64,000 nt of DNA from a bacterium (GTDB taxonomy: Bacteria; Hinthialibacterota; Hinthialibacteria; H5-UNCL2): contig JABTUV010000002.1 of the NCBI GenBank assembly GCA_015075175.1, positions 62,001-126,000 on the forward strand, given 5' to 3'. Below, piece after piece: positions 55,541 through 64,000 of the stretch. Under the pieces are notes generated by a model that was not told the origin of the DNA, made no database searches, and saw only the letters and a program-made list of their open reading frames with translations. Each line of letters starts with the position of its first letter. The stretch's first letter is position 1. The position numbers were made by a program, and so were the translations under genes.

Positions 55541-55617
55541 TGTCGGCATCCTGCCGACACTTGTCGCGCAGCGGCGGGGACGAGACGTCCCCGCGACCGG
55601 CGACAGGATGTCGCCGT
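55541..55617 (+). repeat. Three consecutive mini-hairpins in the leader of the lipoprotein gene
   Basis: TGTCGGCA-TCC-TGCCGACA (55541-55559), GGGGACG-AGA-CGTCCCC (about 55576-55592) and CGGCGACA-GGA-TGTCGCCG (55599-55617). Each has a perfect 7-8 bp stem and a 3-base loop; loop composition is similar. An outer TAGCGGCGACGTCTCGTC at 55514 may pair with the middle one. These look like REP units; leader control of the next gene is possible. Confidence 0.6.
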
Positions 55618-55657
55618 TACGGACGCGGTCGCCATCAAGGGCGCAAGGAACGACGCC

Positions 55658-56122
55658 ATGAAGAATCTTGCAGGCATCATCTTGGCGCTGGTGGGCGCTG
55701 CACTGTTGTGGCCGCTGGGCGGATGCGAGTCGCACCGTCATCGCCACACCCGCGTGGAAGTGGAGAGCGGCCCGATGGGCTATCCGGGGCGAGCCGGCCC
55801 GCCGCCTCATGCGCCGGCGCACGGGGTTCGCAGGAAGGCGATGTACGTGTATCGCTACCATCCCGACTGCTTCGTTTACTTCGACACGTCGCGCAGTCTG
55901 TATTTTTACATGGAAGGCGGAAAATGGCGCTCGGGCGCGAGCCTGCCGGTGGGCTTTTCCTCCGACTTGGGGAGCTACGTCACGCTGGAGATGAGCAGCC
56001 AGGTTCCGTACTCGCGCTTTTCCGAGCACAAGCGCAAGTATCCGCCGCGCGGCGGCCAGGAGATGCGCAAGGGCGGCGGTCCGGTCAAGTCAAGCCCCCA
56101 GAGGAAGAGCGGGCCGCGTTGA
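55658..56122 (+). CDS. Small lipoprotein of unknown function
   Basis: 154 residues. The N-terminus MKNLAGIILALVGAALLWPL leads to GGCESHRHRHTR, a lipobox cysteine followed by a His/Arg cluster that might bind metal. The middle contains YVYRYHPDCFVYFDTSRSLY and FYMEGGKWRSG, an aromatic beta-rich domain seen in small uncharacterised lipoproteins. The C-terminus is basic and Pro/Gly-rich. It is probably attached to a membrane, facing the periplasm. Confidence 0.7.
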   Translation: MKNLAGIILALVGAALLWPLGGCESHRHRHTRVEVESGPMGYPGRAGPPPHAPAHGVRRKAMYVYRYHPDCFVYFDTSRSLYFYMEGGKWRSGASLPVGFSSDLGSYVTLEMSSQVPYSRFSEHKRKYPPRGGQEMRKGGGPVKSSPQRKSGPR

Positions 56123-56193
56123 GGCGTGTCGCCTGGGCAGGACGCCCATGCCGCGGATTGACAACGCCGGCGGCGTTCTGACAGACTCGGCTC

Positions 56194-57807
56194 ATGCCCC
56201 CACGGTCGGTCCGCCGCTATCTCCTCTTCGCGCTTGCCTGGTCGCTGGCGGTGGCGCTGTGGGCGAGCCTGCCCTCGCTCCTGATCGCTTCTCATGCGCC
56301 CGCGGGGGCCTATTACGCCGGCGGGGTGCAAAATACCGAGGACGCCTGCTTCTATATCTCGCAACTGGCGGATGGCGCCGAGGGCGCCTGGCTGCTTGCC
56401 AACCGCATGAGCGGCGAGTCCGCGGGCGCCGGCGAGTTCCGGCCCTTCTTCACTCTTGCGGGATTGCTTGGAAAACTCGTGGGACTGTCGCCGACGGCGA
56501 CTTATCGCGCGCTTAACGTGATCGGCGCGTTTCTGGCGGCGCTTGCGCTCAGCCTGCTCTCGGGATGGATGCTGGGTTGGTCGCGGGCGGCGATGGCTGC
56601 GTCGGTATTGATTCTTCTGTCCGCCGGGCCGGTGGCGCTCCTGCCCGCAGGCTGGCGGGACGTTCTTGCGGGCACCTACGGCATTCTTCCGGCGGAGGAG
56701 ATAATCAGCGAAAGCAATACTTATCGCGCCCTGGCGGCGACGGGCGGGCACTTTGCCTTTTCGCTGCTCTTTCAAGTTATCGTGTTCTGGACCTGGGCGC
56801 GCGCCATCGGCGGCTCGCGGCGGACGCTCATCGGGTTGGTCGCGTCCGTTTTTGCGCTGGGGACGACGCATCCCTACGACTTGCCGCCGCTGGCGCTGGC
56901 CGCGCTCCTGGCGCTGCTCCTGCCCGCCGCGGAGGCGCGGGCCTGGCGGTTGTCCTGCCTCGTGGTCCTCTTCGCGTGTGTACCCGTGATCGGCTATCGC
57001 GCCTGGCTGCTTGTGGACCCCGCCGCCGGCTCGCAGTATCCCGAAGTCTTCCTCAATTCGCCCAATCCCTACACGTACCTTCTGGCGCTCATGCCCTATT
57101 GCCTCCTGGTTCCCTGGGCGGCTCGCGGCGTCCCGGCGTCGCAACGACTGGGGGCGCGCATCCTTTCTTGCTGGATGGCGGCCGTCGTGGCATGTCTCTA
57201 TCTGCCCATCTCGATCCAGCGGCGCATGGTCGAGGGGCTGCACTGGATGGCCGGGTTGTGTGGGATGGCGGGCGCGGCGCACCTGTGGTCGCGGCGCGCG
57301 GAGTGGCGCCGTGATGCGCGCCCATGGTGCATCGCGGCGCTGTGCGCGGTGCTCGTGGTTTTGGGGCTGGTTCCCAACCTGCGCTTTCCCTTCGCTATTG
57401 CCGGCTGGGCGGCGAGCCGGCCCGAGGAGTACTTCCTCTCCAGGCCGGAGCGCAGCGCGCTGGCCTACTGCGGGCGGAATCTGCCGCCCGGAAGCGTCAT
57501 CGCCTCCTCGCGCGCGCTGGGGCCTTACGTGGCCGCGCGGACGCCCCATCGGGCATTCGTGGCCCATTATCATCTCACCCACCAATTGAGGGACAAGCTG
57601 GAAGCGCTGGAAACGATCCTTCATCCCGCCACGCTTCCGCTGGAACGAAAGCATCTGCTCCTGCGGGAGAACGTCACGCATCTCATCTTCGGGCCGCGCG
57701 AGGCGGCGATGACCCCGTGGCGACCGGGCGGGGACCCGGCCCTCTCGGAGGTGTACGCCACGCCCGACGGCGCGGTGCGAGTGTATGCGGTAGTTCGGGA
57801 GGAATAG
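56194..57807 (+). CDS. Multi-span membrane protein, GT-C glycosyltransferase-like
   Basis: 537 residues with about ten membrane spans and a soluble C-terminal end. The first luminal/periplasmic loop has GGVQNTEDACFYISQ; acidic residues here are where GT-C enzymes carry their catalytic Asp/Glu. The C-terminus includes RNLPPGSVIASSRALGPYVA and HLIFGPREA, as in putative membrane mannosyl/arabinosyl-type proteins. No diagnostic motif; sugar transfer from a polyprenyl donor is an inference. Confidence 0.6.
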   Translation: MPPRSVRRYLLFALAWSLAVALWASLPSLLIASHAPAGAYYAGGVQNTEDACFYISQLADGAEGAWLLANRMSGESAGAGEFRPFFTLAGLLGKLVGLSPTATYRALNVIGAFLAALALSLLSGWMLGWSRAAMAASVLILLSAGPVALLPAGWRDVLAGTYGILPAEEIISESNTYRALAATGGHFAFSLLFQVIVFWTWARAIGGSRRTLIGLVASVFALGTTHPYDLPPLALAALLALLLPAAEARAWRLSCLVVLFACVPVIGYRAWLLVDPAAGSQYPEVFLNSPNPYTYLLALMPYCLLVPWAARGVPASQRLGARILSCWMAAVVACLYLPISIQRRMVEGLHWMAGLCGMAGAAHLWSRRAEWRRDARPWCIAALCAVLVVLGLVPNLRFPFAIAGWAASRPEEYFLSRPERSALAYCGRNLPPGSVIASSRALGPYVAARTPHRAFVAHYHLTHQLRDKLEALETILHPATLPLERKHLLLRENVTHLIFGPREAAMTPWRPGGDPALSEVYATPDGAVRVYAVVREE

Positions 57808-57892
57808 GACCGATGGGACCCATGGGACGGGAAGGGCGGGCGACGCTGGTCAGATGGCCGGCGAGCTGCTAGCCTGCGACGCCGAACGACGA

Positions 57893-57966
57893 GGGACAGG
57901 CGCCGATTTCCGAAGCTCTAGGGTTGCGCGATGCGCACGAGGGCGGCGGAAATCTGCGACTGTCCC
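57893..57966 (+). repeat. Family A 74-bp hairpin repeat (GGGACAG...CTGTCCC)
   Basis: GGGACAGGCGCCGATTTCCG ... GGCGGAAATCTGCGACTGTC(CC): inverted ends of about 20 bp around a variable loop. It has the same length as the copy at 61865-61938. A short CCGATGGGACCCATGGGAC motif lies just before, at about 57813. Confidence 0.75.
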
Positions 57967-57993
57967 GCAAGGCATGATGGGAGAACGTGAAGG

Positions 57994-59676
57994 ATGATGC
58001 TGCAGAGCCGAAAGCCGCTTTTCTGGCTGCTTCTCTTTATCGTCGCCTATCCACTGGCGGCGTTTGTCGTGATTCCCATCCTGCGTACGCTGTGGGAATC
58101 ATTTCTCGTGGACGGACGGTGGAACCTGTCCGCCTACCGCACCGCCTTCGGGGCGGATTCGTCGGGCTGGCAGGCGCTGTCGACGAGCGTGCTGATCTCG
58201 CTGGGAACGGTCGCCGGCGCCGCGCTGGTCGGCGTGCCGGTGGCGTTTCTTTTGGGACGGGTGGATTTCCCCGGACGCCGGCTGGCCTCGGTGCTGGTGA
58301 TTTTTCCGCTGGCGCTGCCGCCGCTGGTGGGCGTGCTGTCGTTCATGTTTCTCTTCGAGTCCTACGGCGTGGTCCCGCTGGCCCTGCAGGCGCTTCTCGG
58401 ACTGGACCGTCCGCCGTTCCGGCTCACCGGCCTGGCCGGCGTGCTGGTCGTGCACATCTACAGTCTTTTTCCCTTTTACACCGTCTTCGTGGCTCAGGCG
58501 CTGCGCGGGCTGGACCGCAGCCTGGAGGAATCCAGCATGGCGCTGGGCGCGGGCCGGCTACGCACGCTCCGGCGCGTCACGCTGCCCATGCTGCGACCCG
58601 CCCTGATGTCGGCCACGCTGCTGGTGTTCATGACCAGCATGGCCAGCTTCTCCGCGCCCTATCTCTTCGCCTTGAACCATCATTTTCTCTCTACCGATAT
58701 TTTTCTCAACAAGATCAACAACAACAATCCCCAGGCGTTGGCGCTGACGGTTGTTTTGGCGGGGATCAGTCTGGCGTTTCTCGGATTGATCCGCAAGGTA
58801 GGGCCGGGACGGGTGCTCGGGGGAGGGAAGGGGTCGCCGGCGCCGCTGCGGCAGCTGCGTTCGCCGGCGGCGCGACGGCTGGCGGCGACAGCGGCCGCCG
58901 CCTTCTGCCTGCTCGTGCTCCTGCCGCATTTCATGATCGCCTTTCTCGCCTTCGTGAAGACCGGCGGCTGGACGCACACCGTCCTGCCCGAGCATTATAC
59001 GCTGGAGAACTTCCGCCGCATGTTCGTACAGCCCATGTTCTTTGCGCCCATCGTCAACAGCGTCAAGATGGCTGGGATGGCGGCGGTCGCGGTGGGAGTG
59101 TTCGGACTGATGGCGGCGCTCTTGGTGGTGCGGGGACGGTTCGCCGCGCGCGGGCTGTTGGAGATGGCCGTGATGCTGCCCTGGGCGCTGCCAGGAACGG
59201 TCATCGCCATTTCGCTGATCGTCAGCCTCTCCCAACCCCATCTCTTGACCGGCGGCGTGGCTTGGGCGGGCTCGGTGTGGCTTCTGCCGGTCGCCTACTT
59301 CGTGCGTTTCATGCCCTTGGGCGTGCGCAGCACGGCGAGCGCGCTGGAGCAACTGGACCCGGCGCTGGAGGAGGCCTCCGCCAGCCTGGGCGCCGGCCCC
59401 CTGCGCACCTTCCGGCGCGTGCTCCTGCCTCTTCTCTGGCCCGGCTGCCTGGCCGGGATGCTGTTTACGTTCATTACCGCCGTGGGCGAGTACACTTCCA
59501 GCATTCTGCTCTATGTTCCCGACAACATGCCCATCTCGATCAAGATCGACATCCAGAGTCGCATCCCGGATTTGGGTGGCGCCTCCGCCTACTCGGTGTT
59601 ACTCCTGGCGCTGGTTTTGGGCGCCCTCTACGCATCGCGCAAGTCGCTGCGCGTGGGCGACCAGATCCGCCTTTGA
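57994..59676 (+). CDS. Fused iron(III)-type ABC transporter permease (FbpB/ThiP-like)
   Basis: 560 residues made of two homologous halves, about 12 membrane spans. Each half has the ATPase-contact (EAA) loop: EESSMALGAGRLRTLRRVTL and EEASASLGAGPLRTFRRVLL. The ends show MPISIKIDIQSRI. This two-in-one arrangement is typical of Fe(III), thiamine and spermidine-type permeases. ATPase and binding-protein genes are not adjacent (may lie elsewhere). Given the genome's iron genes, ferric uptake is plausible but not shown. Confidence 0.85.
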   Translation: MMLQSRKPLFWLLLFIVAYPLAAFVVIPILRTLWESFLVDGRWNLSAYRTAFGADSSGWQALSTSVLISLGTVAGAALVGVPVAFLLGRVDFPGRRLASVLVIFPLALPPLVGVLSFMFLFESYGVVPLALQALLGLDRPPFRLTGLAGVLVVHIYSLFPFYTVFVAQALRGLDRSLEESSMALGAGRLRTLRRVTLPMLRPALMSATLLVFMTSMASFSAPYLFALNHHFLSTDIFLNKINNNNPQALALTVVLAGISLAFLGLIRKVGPGRVLGGGKGSPAPLRQLRSPAARRLAATAAAAFCLLVLLPHFMIAFLAFVKTGGWTHTVLPEHYTLENFRRMFVQPMFFAPIVNSVKMAGMAAVAVGVFGLMAALLVVRGRFAARGLLEMAVMLPWALPGTVIAISLIVSLSQPHLLTGGVAWAGSVWLLPVAYFVRFMPLGVRSTASALEQLDPALEEASASLGAGPLRTFRRVLLPLLWPGCLAGMLFTFITAVGEYTSSILLYVPDNMPISIKIDIQSRIPDLGGASAYSVLLLALVLGALYASRKSLRVGDQIRL

Positions 59677-59688
59677 TGCGCTTCGGCC

Positions 59689-59883
59689 ATGAAAGAAGAA
59701 GACACGTGGAAATGCTCGTATTGCGGCAAGCCGACGGCGCGGGGGAATGCGTATTTTCCTTTCTGCTCGCAACGCTGCAAGATGGCCGACCTGGGGCGCT
59801 GGATGCTGGAGGACTACAAGATCGCCGAGCCGCTGCCGGAAGAGGGGGAAGCGCCCGCGGATGAATCCGAACCGGCGCAGTGA
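59689..59883 (+). CDS. yacG: YacG-like zinc-ribbon protein (DNA gyrase inhibitor family)
   Basis: 64 residues. [20 protein letters not shown] plus [17 protein letters not shown] gives the CxxC ... FCSxxCxxxDLGxW pattern of YacG. The tail is acidic. YacG binds zinc and can inhibit gyrase in E. coli. It lies 12 bp after the permease gene, probably co-transcribed. Confidence 0.9.
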   Translation: MKEEDTWKCSYCGKPTARGNAYFPFCSQRCKMADLGRWMLEDYKIAEPLPEEGEAPADESEPAQ

Positions 59884-59909
59884 CCACTTAAGAGAGATTG
59901 CATCGAACG

Positions 59910-59990
59910 GCCGTCCTCCCGATACGCGGCCCGAAGCGACCGATAGCGTCACATATTGGTCCTCAGCGGGCCGCTACTCGAGCACTCGGG
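59910..59990 (+). repeat. Family B hairpin (longer variant)
   Basis: GCCGTCCTCCCGATACGCGG, CCCG ... CGGGCCGCTACTCGAGCACT: arms as in the other copies but with an extended, different loop (ATAGCGTCACATATTGG). The same long form occurs in reverse at 53343-53422. It fills the spacer between yacG and lnt. Confidence 0.65.
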
Positions 59991-60043
59991 TTCTTTTTTT
60001 ACGCGATTACTTTACCTCAAAAGAGATTAGCGGTTCGGGGCTG

Positions 60044-61515
60044 GTGCGGGCGGCGGCGAGCGCGGCGCTCCTGGCCCTCGCGCAGCCGATGGCGGATGGC
60101 TGGCCGCGCTGGACCGGCATTTTGGGACTGGTCGCGCTGGTTCCCATGTTGACGCTTCCGCCGCAGCCCCGTCTCCGGCGTGCGCTCTCCTGGCTCCTCT
60201 GTGGATACCTCTATGGGTTCGTTTTGGTCCACTGGATGTGGGTCGTCCACTGGCTGGCGCTCCTGCTCCTGCCCCTCCTGTTCGGAACCAGCTTCGCTGC
60301 GTTCGGGCTGCTCGATGGCTTTTGCCGCGGCCAGCGGGAGCGGCTGTGGCTGGGCGCGGCGGCGTGGGCGGCGCTGGAGCTCCTGCGTTCCGTCGGACCG
60401 TTCTCGTTCTGCTGGGGGCTTTTGGGCTACGGGCCGGAGCGCGCCGGCATGTTGTCGGTCGTGGCCGCCATGCTGGGACCCTACGCGGCGGGCTACGTGG
60501 TATTTCTCATTAATATGAGCGTGATTGGAGTCATCCGCGCCGGAAGCTCATCCTTGCGTCGCAGGTGGATCGCGTCGCTGTGCGTGCTGCTTGTTTTTGG
60601 TTTTCTTTCGACGCCGCCCGCGCCGCAAGCATCGCCCAAGCTGCGCGCGCTCCTGGTGCAAGGCGCGCACCCGCAGGCGGTCAAGTGGAAGCCCCCTACC
60701 AGCTCCTGGCTGACTACCTGCGCCTCACCAACCAGGCGCTTGCGGCCCTGTCGGAGACGCCGGACCTGATCGTCTGGCCCGAGGTCGCCGTCACCGACGT
60801 GTTGCGCTGGCGACCTGACCTGCGGCGCGCCCTGCACGGACTGGTGGAAGACGCGGGCGCGCCGCTGCTCTTCGGCGTCCTGGAGGCCGACACGGACGAG
60901 GCGGATGAGGACGAAATCTACAACACCCTGTATCTCTTTTCCCCCGGCGGCGGCGAGCAGCGCTACGACAAGACGCATCTCGTGCCGTGGGGTGAGACCA
61001 TTCCCTTGGGCGAAGCCTTGCCCTGGTTGAAGGCTCTGGTCTACTCGCGCGGCGGCGGTGAAATGGCGGCGGGGCGGCGGCTCACGCGCTTTCAGCTTCC
61101 CGACGGACGGGTCTTCGGATGCCTGATCTGCTTCGAGTCGACGCTGCCGAACCTGGCGGCGCGGCTGGTGCGCGGCGGGGCGCAGTTCCTCGTGGTTGCT
61201 ACCAACGACGCCTGGTTTTTCGACACCGCCGCTCTGCCGCAGCATCTCTGGGCCGCGCAGGCGCGCGCCCTTGAAACCCGCGTGCCCGTGCTGCGCGCCG
61301 CCAACACGGGCATCACCGCCGGCATCGATTGCACCGGACGGCTGGTGGGACGCATTCCCGACCAGATTCCGGGGACCAGCCTCGTGGAAATCGCCCTGCC
61401 GACGGGGCGTCCGCTCAGCGGTTACGCGCTGGGAGGCGACGGCTTCGGCTGGCTGTGCCTCCTGGCGTGCCTGGGATTTGTCGCCGTAAGGTCGCTGGGG
61501 GGAAGGAGAGCGTGA
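60044..61515 (+). CDS. lnt: Apolipoprotein N-acyltransferase (one-base deletion)
   Basis: About 490 residues after repair. The N-terminal half has the membrane spans (LALLLLPLLFGTSFAAFGLL, GPFSFCWGLLGYG). The C-terminal half is the nitrilase-fold catalytic domain: Glu in VWPEVAVTD, Lys in YDKTHLVPWGE and Cys in GCLICFES. These lie in two frames. Restoring a G near 60687 (AAGTGGGAAGC read as AAGTGGAAGC) joins them. It attaches the third acyl chain to lipoproteins. GTG 60044 is the likely start, but no strong ribosome site is visible. Confidence 0.9.
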
Positions 61516-61864
61516 GGGACCGAGTGAGGGACGGTCCTGCATGAGGCTTCGCCTCACCCGAAGTGAATGAAGACCGTGCGTGAGGAGCGCCCTGGCCCCC
61601 GTAGGGGATGAGCTTGAGTGGCGGTGGGTTCCACCCACGGGACGTGGCGCCCATGCCGATCCCGACGGTGAAAGAGTCGAATGGGGTCGGCCCGCTCGCA
61701 GCCGTGGTTGCGTTGCGCTTGCCCTGCCCACATTCAACCCTTCCGGGGTTGGGCGGGGCGGGACTTGCCTCTCCCGTGGGTTTCACCCACGGCTACTCGA
61801 GTTCAATCCCGACGGGATTCCACGCGCGAATGCCCGCCTTGTTTCATCTCCCTCGCCCGTTTTC
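61516..61864. repeat. Cluster of short palindromic repeats
   Basis: About 350 bp packed with hairpins of different families: ATGAGGCTTCGCCTCACCC (61541), GTGGGTTCCACCCAC (61624), CAACCCTTCCGGGGTTG (61736), CCGTGGGTTTCACCCACGG (61777) and ATCCCGACGGGAT (61807). No gene. Motifs like GTGGGTTTCACCCACGG are often repeated in planctomycete-like genomes. Confidence 0.6.
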
Positions 61865-61938
61865 GGGACAGCCGCCGATTTCCGAAGCGGGATGGTCGGT
61901 TGGATCGGCGGATGGCGGCGGAAATCGGTGACTGTCCC
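61865..61938 (+). repeat. Family A 74-bp hairpin repeat (GGGACAG...CTGTCCC)
   Basis: GGGACAGCCGCCGATTTCCG ... GGCGGAAATCGGTGACTGTC(CC). Same length and layout as the copy at 57893. It lies 7 bp beyond the stop of dnaA. Confidence 0.75.
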
Positions 61939-61945
61939 GGCGCCG

Positions 61946-63280
61946 TTACGCCGAGCGCAGTGCGCCCGCCAGCCGCTCGATGGCGTGGCGGAGCTCGTCA
62001 TTGTCCGCCATCATCTGCTCCACCTTCCTGCAGGCGTGCATCACCGTGGTATGGTCCTTTTTTCCGAAAAAAGTCCCGATCTCGGGATAGGAATGGCGGG
62101 TCAACTGCTTGCACAGGTACATGGCGACCTGCCGCGGCACCACGTACATGCGCGACCGGTTGGCGCCCAGAATATCCGCCGTCTTGACGCGAAAATGCTC
62201 GGCCACCTTCTTCTGAATCTTGTCGATGGAGATGTTGCGGTGCTCGTTGTGGTAAAGGTCGCCCAACAACTTGCTGACGACCTCCACGTCAAGCGCGGCG
62301 CCCTTGTAGGAGCTCATGTAGCAGAGAATGGTGACGAGGGCGCTCTCCAACTCGCGCACCGAGAGCTTGATCCGGTTGGCGATGAAATTGATCACGTCGT
62401 CGGGCAGCGAGAGTCCCTCCTGCTCGCACTTCTTGCGCAGGATGGCGATGCGCGTCTCCAGGTCGGGGGCGGAGATGTCCACGATCAGGCCCCACTCGAA
62501 GCGGCTGCGCAGGCGCGACTCCAGGGTGGGGATGTCCTTGGGAGGACGATCGCTGGAGATGACGATCTGCTTGTGGGCGTTGTGCAGCGCGTTGAAGGTG
62601 TGGAAGAACTCCTCCTGGGTGGCCTCGCGGCCGGCCAGGAAGTGGACGTCGTCGATGAGCAGCACGTCGACGTTGCGGAACTTGGCCTTGAAGCCCTGCT
62701 GATCGTTCTTCTTGATGGACTCGATGAACTCGTGGATGAACTGCTCGGCGGGCAGGAAGGCGACTCTCATGCCGCGATGATGATCCAGCACGTAGTGGCC
62801 GATGGCCTGCATGACGTGGGTCTTGCCCAGGCCGGTGCCCCCGTAGATGAAGAGCGGATTGTAGGCCTCCGCGGGGGAGGCGGCGACCGCCTTGGCGGCC
62901 GCGTGCGCCAGCGTGTTGTTGGGTCCCACCACGAAGGTGTCGAAGGTGTAGCGTTTGTTGAGCGGATACTCCCACTCGTAGGCGTCGTTGCGCGGCGCGG
63001 CCCGCTCGGCACGATGCGTGCGAGAAGGGAAGTCCTCCGCCACGATGCGAATGCGATGGTCTTCGCCCAGGTGGCGTTGCACGATCTCGCCCACCAGCTC
63101 GCGATAATGATTATCCAGGTAGTCCTTGTAGTAGGTGTTGGGAACCGAGAGCGTGACGAGGCCGGGTTGGCAGGAGCGGAGGCGAAGCGGACTCAACCAG
63201 TGCTCGAAGTCCTCGTCGTTCACCTCCAGCCGCAGCTGGTCCAGAACCTCGTCCCAATCGAGACTTAATTTCACCGCCAT
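61946..63280 (-). CDS. dnaA: Chromosomal replication initiator protein DnaA
   Basis: About 444 residues from the ATG at 63280 (GGAGG 9 bases upstream). Domain I at the N-terminus, then the AAA+ core: NPLFIYGGTGLGKTHVMQAI (Walker A), VLLIDDVHFLAG (Walker B) and the arginine-finger region SRLRSRFEWGL. Domain IV ends with the DNA-binding helix-turn-helix IGTFFGKKDHTTVMHACRKV. It opens oriC at TTATCCACA boxes. It is transcribed away from the candidate origin on its right. Confidence 0.97.
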   Translation of the reverse strand: MAVKLSLDWDEVLDQLRLEVNDEDFEHWLSPLRLRSCQPGLVTLSVPNTYYKDYLDNHYRELVGEIVQRHLGEDHRIRIVAEDFPSRTHRAERAAPRNDAYEWEYPLNKRYTFDTFVVGPNNTLAHAAAKAVAASPAEAYNPLFIYGGTGLGKTHVMQAIGHYVLDHHRGMRVAFLPAEQFIHEFIESIKKNDQQGFKAKFRNVDVLLIDDVHFLAGREATQEEFFHTFNALHNAHKQIVISSDRPPKDIPTLESRLRSRFEWGLIVDISAPDLETRIAILRKKCEQEGLSLPDDVINFIANRIKLSVRELESALVTILCYMSSYKGAALDVEVVSKLLGDLYHNEHRNISIDKIQKKVAEHFRVKTADILGANRSRMYVVPRQVAMYLCKQLTRHSYPEIGTFFGKKDHTTVMHACRKVEQMMADNDELRHAIERLAGALRSA

Positions 63281-63283
63281 CAA

Positions 63284-63879
63284 TCACGGCCTCCGAGAAG
63301 ATTCTGTTGCGTTGCGTCCGTTCTCGCCCGCCGCCTGGGAAAAAAGACTCCCCCACCACCACTGCGGCTTCGTCCAGAGGTCGCCCACAAGTTTTCCACT
63401 ACTTATTCACATGGCCGACGGTATGCGCGGTCACCCGCCTGAAGAGGCGGAATCGGCCATGAAGATACGATACAGTCTATCTCCCCCGCCGGCATCCGCC
63501 GCGCCGCTAGATTCCCGGATTGAATCGCAAAGAGGAGCCATCCCTGGAGCAAGTCCCGTACGCGTCCCACCCGAGTTCCCTCCGCAACGCCATCTTCACA
63601 GGTTTTTCACATGCTGCACACGCTCGTTGGTGGAACGCGGCGACAATTACCACCGCCCGCGCGCGCCATGCAAGCTCTTTTTTTTTCGCGCCGATGTTCG
63701 ATTCAAGTTACGCGCGCGGGTGCATCGTGTATCCATGCGAGAGCACGAAACTTACCGCCGCCAGACGCGATGGCAAAAAAAATCGCCGCGCGGAATTCCC
63801 AAAAATTTGTTAACGTAATGGGGGCGGAGCGTGGAAAATCGCGGCTGCGGTGGGGGCGGCGAGGGCGAGGCGCGGATCG
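63284..63879. other. Candidate replication origin region upstream of dnaA
   Basis: About 600 bp without a convincing gene. It holds DnaA-box-like sites TTATTCACA (63403-63411, one base off), TTTTCCACT (63392-63400) and TTTTTCACA (63603-63611). AT-rich tracts at about 63669-63680 (T9) and 63772-63815 contrast with the GC-rich surroundings. Location next to dnaA is a common oriC site. The boxes are few and imperfect, so this is a moderate call. Frames crossing it have skewed, non-coding composition. Confidence 0.45.
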
Positions 63880-64000
63880 ATGAAGAGCAGGATGTGGCTC
63901 GTGGTATGCATGGTGGTGCTTGTGGGCGTGGGCTACCGCATTACGCGCAGCGCCTCGCCGGACAAGGCGGCGCGCAAGGCCTACGGGCAGTTGGAGAGCG
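63880..64000 (+). CDS. N-terminus of a membrane-anchored or secreted protein, cut by the window edge
   Basis: 40 visible residues from ATG 63880: MKSRMWLVVCMVVLVGVGYR followed by ITRSASPDKAARKAYG. It has a single N-terminal hydrophobic segment, either signal peptide or anchor, then a charged helix. Family cannot be told from this length. Confidence 0.55.
   Translation, partial: MKSRMWLVVCMVVLVGVGYRITRSASPDKAARKAYGQLES

Noticed and set aside
61580-63268. 562-residue open frame antisense to dnaA
   Set aside because: Overlaps repeats and the complete dnaA gene; composition is that of a shadow frame.

Overview
The window looks like a chromosomal segment of an uncultured, Gram-negative, high-GC bacterium. 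Evidence for a double membrane is two TolC-family proteins, a lipoprotein N-acyltransferase (Lnt) and several secreted proteins and lipoproteins. Many secreted proteins combine a signal peptide, Thr/Pro-rich linkers and dockerin-like DxDxDG modules. Together with the GH28 and heparinase-like enzymes and many intergenic hairpin repeat families, this recalls Planctomycetes and neighbouring candidate phyla (for example Sumerlaeota or Hydrogenedentes). I cannot fix the phylum from sequence alone.

Layout. 0-1.8 kb: the end of a heavy-metal-type efflux operon (CusC/CzcC-like protein plus a small Cys/His protein), then a 28-nt tRNA-Gly 3' fragment that looks like an attachment-site scar. 2.3-13.7 kb: a sigma-54 activator, a -24/-12 promoter and a tightly packed metal/Fe-S operon. 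It holds three NifX-like proteins, a ferritin-like protein, a DUF89 protein, two ferredoxin-bearing MinD ATPases (one joined to an IscU-like domain), a FmdB-like zinc ribbon, a radical SAM enzyme, FeoA, FeoB and, at the end, an octaheme cytochrome c. No nitrogenase genes are present. 13.9-17.2 kb: a methyltransferase, an orphan ABC-3 metal permease and a GH28 enzyme. 17.7-27.5 kb: an island-like stretch with a SAP-domain protein, a truncated beta-helix gene, a 450-bp inverted-repeat element, a primase-polymerase with a small partner, a giant triple-FGE-domain secreted protein and a degenerate integrase fragment beside tRNA-Gln.

27.8-64 kb is mostly housekeeping: phosphohexomutase, cyclase-kinase-TPR receptor, alaS, secA, truA, gapA-pgk-secG, yacG, lnt and dnaA with a candidate oriC. 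Secreted and membrane proteins are interspersed: fibronectin-like and repeat proteins, TolC, a heparinase II/III-like enzyme, a flippase-like protein, a GT-C-like protein and a fused iron-type ABC permease. An intact but metal-site-less M16 peptidase (41 kb) contrasts with a shattered M16 copy (52 kb).

Two features cut across the window. First, conserved genes (secA, lnt, the sigma-54 activator, the methyltransferase, the IscU-like domain, the FGE protein) each carry one-base deletions, mostly in short homopolymers. This points to sequencing or assembly error more than to real gene decay, and I annotated them as single genes. Second, the intergenic spaces carry at least six families of dispersed hairpin repeats, including a GGGACAG...CTGTCCC family of the type mobilised by REP-associated (RAYT) transposases. 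No CRISPR array, rRNA or intact transposase was seen.
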